From the IMG/VR virus record IMGVR_UViG_3300002835_000194, positions 1-60,842 of that record: 60,842 nt of DNA; one strand, given 5' to 3'. The notes beneath the pieces were generated by a model, which saw nothing but the letters and a program-made list of their open reading frames with translations, was not told the origin of the DNA and made no database searches. The DNA comes from a virus. Shown here piece after piece: positions 59,095-60,842 of this stretch (the stretch's first letter is position 1; every line of letters starts with the position of its first letter). The position numbers and the translations under genes are program-made.

Positions 59095-60195
59095 TTATTT
59101 TAACATCTCTAGCAGTTTATTACAACTAAAGAAGTTTTGTGTTAACGCATCTGCTTGTTTATTTAGACTAGGTAAAAACTGTCTGTAATTTTCCATGTAT
59201 TCAATAATCTGCGCCACAATGTAGTGTCTATTTGTTTTATAAGATTCAAATGATTCCGTCCATTCGCTAGGATATTTGAAATCATCTAACGCCATTTCAC
59301 TGTAGCTCAAACGATCCGGAACCATAGGAATAGCATCTACTAATGCACCTTCATACCAACTGATACCCAGTGTTTCTTGTAAGTTGGCACTAAACACTAA
59401 CTTAGCCTCGCCGAGTAAATTATGATATTCGTTTTTTGATAGCGGATACTCTTGACACACCTTAAAATCATATTGAGGAAGTTGTTGACGCAGATCTTCA
59501 AAAATAGGCAGTTGTTTTTCCGGAGCCATTCGATGCGGAAACAATATAAGATCACGCTTAGGCATATTTTTGTACATCAATAGAGTGTCTTGCATATACT
59601 CCATTGGCCAGCCTGATCTTATTATACCAGAATATTCTCCTCTAAGAGCTTCTTGTATCTGGTCTTCAATCCAAGGATTTTCAAACATTTCGTCATTAAG
59701 AAGATTACGTATAAACATCTCAATATGAAAGTCTGTGGCAAAATAATTATGATCAATAGCGTGAAAGAAACTCTTTTCAGCATTTCTTACCCAAGACTTG
59801 TTCCCGATAAGTCTACCTAAAAAGTCTTGAGGATCATAGCTGCCGGCATGCCATAGGGCATGAATGGTTACAGGAATCTGTAACAGTTCACTCATATACT
59901 TTAGATTTATGATACCCGGGTGCCAAGCATCAGTAAAAATAAAGTGATCGCCGGCATGAACGGCTCCGTTACAAAATAAACGGCCCATCTGTTCAACTTG
60001 GTTAGACTTATAGATATTAGTGCCGCCAAAATTAAGAAAGGCGCCAGGAGTAGTGGCACTAGGAATATCCGCAGGGCCAGCAATAATTTGAACATCGTGT
60101 CCTCTCTTTCGTAGTAACGCAGGCAAGTGGGTTTTCCACTCGCCTGTGTATCGTGTTTCTACTGCTTCTAGATCAACGAGAAAAATTCTGGCCAT
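59095..60195 (-). CDS. GT4-type glycosyltransferase (GT-B fold)
   Basis: 366 residues. The N-terminal half has IFLVDLEAVETRYTGEWKTH and a nucleotide-fold with FIFTDAWHPGIINLKYMSEL; the C-terminal half has LILFPHRMAPEKQLPIFEDL, then FSANLQETLGISWYEGALVD. Glu274 and Glu282 form the E-x7-E motif of GT4 enzymes. No membrane segment. It sits between folE and the QueD-like gene. It may glycosylate DNA or a base, as phage glucosyltransferases do, or a surface glycan. The start overlaps the previous gene by 23 bases. Confidence 0.8.
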   Translation of the reverse strand: MARIFLVDLEAVETRYTGEWKTHLPALLRKRGHDVQIIAGPADIPSATTPGAFLNFGGTNIYKSNQVEQMGRLFCNGAVHAGDHFIFTDAWHPGIINLKYMSELLQIPVTIHALWHAGSYDPQDFLGRLIGNKSWVRNAEKSFFHAIDHNYFATDFHIEMFIRNLLNDEMFENPWIEDQIQEALRGEYSGIIRSGWPMEYMQDTLLMYKNMPKRDLILFPHRMAPEKQLPIFEDLRQQLPQYDFKVCQEYPLSKNEYHNLLGEAKLVFSANLQETLGISWYEGALVDAIPMVPDRLSYSEMALDDFKYPSEWTESFESYKTNRHYIVAQIIEYMENYRQFLPSLNKQADALTQNFFSCNKLLEMLK

Positions 60196-60445
60196 ATGGT
60201 CTGCGGTTTTGTCCGCGATCTCCGTTGTTGTCCCAGCGAGGCTTATTGCCTTGATATGGTCTGCGTGGACGCCTACTATTTAAGTAAGCCTGATAGTTTG
60301 CAGAATCTTTGCGATAAAGATCTGCAGGATTAAAATCGCAGAGTTCAAATCTGCAATAGTCGTGGTAGGCTTCAAGATCCTCCCACACTTTAACAACATC
60401 AGGACGGTTAGTGAAATAAGAATAGTCCTTGTAGTTACGAGCCAT
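60173..60445 (-). CDS. Small basic hypothetical protein
   Basis: 90 residues. The first half is aromatic and acidic (YFTNRPDVVKVWEDLEAYHD, YCRFELCDFNPADLY). The second half is an Arg/Gly/Asn/Pro-rich tail (SRRPRRPYQGNKPRWDNNGD) like RGG-type nucleic-acid-binding tails. It overlaps the glycosyltransferase by 23 bases and follows the QueD-like gene by 20 bases. The AGGAAGAAG ribosome site is clear. Function unknown; nucleic-acid binding is inferred only from composition. Confidence 0.75.
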   Translation of the reverse strand: MARNYKDYSYFTNRPDVVKVWEDLEAYHDYCRFELCDFNPADLYRKDSANYQAYLNSRRPRRPYQGNKPRWDNNGDRGQNRRPYGQNFSR

Positions 60446-60465
60446 TTTAGCTTCTTCCTTTTAGT

Positions 60466-60828
60466 TTAGTACTTGATAAATGAACCATTTTCTCCATCTT
60501 CGGAGACCTCGATCCAAACCTCACGGTCTGGATACTTTGCATGAATCTGAGCATATAAGTCATCGCTCATCATCTCACAACTTTTATAGTCTAGCGACAA
60601 TACACCTTCGTTGCTAGAATACAGTTTTTCGAGCCATCGCTTGAATTGTATAAATTCCACATCTCTGTCATTGTGGGTGACACTAAGATAAACCCTAAAA
60701 TGAAAAATATGGCGATGGGGATTAGCCAAAAACGAAACATCATATTCATCTCCTGTTGCTAAGTTTGGATCAGTTGCGGCTGCGGGATATTTGTGAATAC
60801 CTTCTTTGCGAAAGGTAACCCAAATCAT
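60466..60828 (-). CDS. queD: QueD / 6-pyruvoyl-tetrahydropterin synthase-like protein with changed active site
   Basis: 120 residues, near the E. coli QueD length of 121. NPHRHIFHFRVYLSVTHNDR, VEFIQFKRWLEKLY, SLDYKSCEMMSDDLYAQI and IEVSEDGENGSFI match in order the HGH, DFxxLK, LDHxxLN/PTxEN and VxVxET strands of the T-fold. Candidate zinc ligands are His12, His38 and His40, and Glu110 is the conserved pterin-binding acid. The catalytic cysteine near the second zinc strand was not found and the Asp-His pair is Asp80-Tyr81. The product would be 6-carboxy-tetrahydropterin. Activity may therefore differ from QueD. The gene is complete, with 14 bases after its start at the window end. Confidence 0.78.
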   Translation of the reverse strand: MIWVTFRKEGIHKYPAAATDPNLATGDEYDVSFLANPHRHIFHFRVYLSVTHNDRDVEFIQFKRWLEKLYSSNEGVLSLDYKSCEMMSDDLYAQIHAKYPDREVWIEVSEDGENGSFIKY

Positions 60829-60842
60829 TTTGTTAGGTCGAA

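Noticed and set aside
1-60842. CRISPR arrays, tRNA genes, insertion sequences, integrase
   Set aside because: I saw no regular direct repeats with spacers, no cloverleaf with a conserved T-loop, and no transposase or integrase motif; short gaps leave little room for such features.

Overview
The window is a contiguous piece of an AT-rich, tailed-phage genome of the T4-like marine myovirus type. The evidence is a baseplate block in T4-like order (VgrG/gp5-type hub, gp25, gp6), a run of paralogous tail-fibre genes, T4-type late promoters (TATAAATA or near matches), a T4-type 5'-3' exonuclease/RNase H, dCMP deaminase, and the 7-deazaguanine enzymes (GTP cyclohydrolase I, QueD-like, QueE) common in marine phages. 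No photosynthesis, tRNA, integrase, transposase or CRISPR features were seen. The host cannot be read from the sequence; an AT-rich marine bacterium is an inference.

Layout. (1) 1-7611, plus strand: a 5'-truncated baseplate protein, the hub/spike with a C-terminal M15-type peptidase, gp25 and an enlarged gp6. (2) 7623-22229: one intact 4868-residue structural gene, about a quarter of the window, with integrin-alpha/FG-GAP-like propeller repeats and several carbohydrate-binding-like modules. (3) 22258-32023: a small virion protein, four tandem tail-fibre paralogues with a shared N-terminus and different C-termini, and one more fibre-like protein. (4) 32084-49732: an accessory cassette with tight start/stop overlaps. 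It holds four glycosyltransferase-like genes with DxD motifs (one with three degenerate tandem modules), four consecutive radical SAM genes with an N-terminal twitch/SPASM-like cysteine module, one SPASM-type radical SAM gene, an SGNH hydrolase-like gene, a GT10-like gene, a B12-binding-type radical SAM gene, one minus-strand gene, an isochorismatase-like gene and a UDP/GDP-sugar dehydrogenase. (5) 49716-60828, minus strand: small conserved phage proteins, exonuclease/RNase H, QueE, an AbrB-like protein, dCMP deaminase, HIT, phosphoribosyltransferase, cupin, an MBD4-like DNA glycosylase, a CDGSH-like protein, FolE, a GT4 glycosyltransferase and a QueD-like protein. Two of these, at 54955-55119 and 58050-58214, are 54-residue genes that are easy to miss.

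How it may fit together. Regions 1-3 build the baseplate and host-recognition apparatus. Region 4 looks like a unit for making or tailoring a glycan or other small or polymeric substrate: sugar dehydrogenase and glycosyltransferases next to six radical SAM enzymes. Its product is unknown, and it is the best candidate here for an undescribed system. Region 5 supplies nucleotide metabolism and three steps of the GTP-to-7-deazaguanine route (FolE, QueD-like, QueE), which in phages usually feeds DNA base modification. QueC and a transglycosylase are not in the window. No stretch longer than about 300 bases lacks a gene; the longest gaps are tens of bases and hold promoter-like or hairpin signals.
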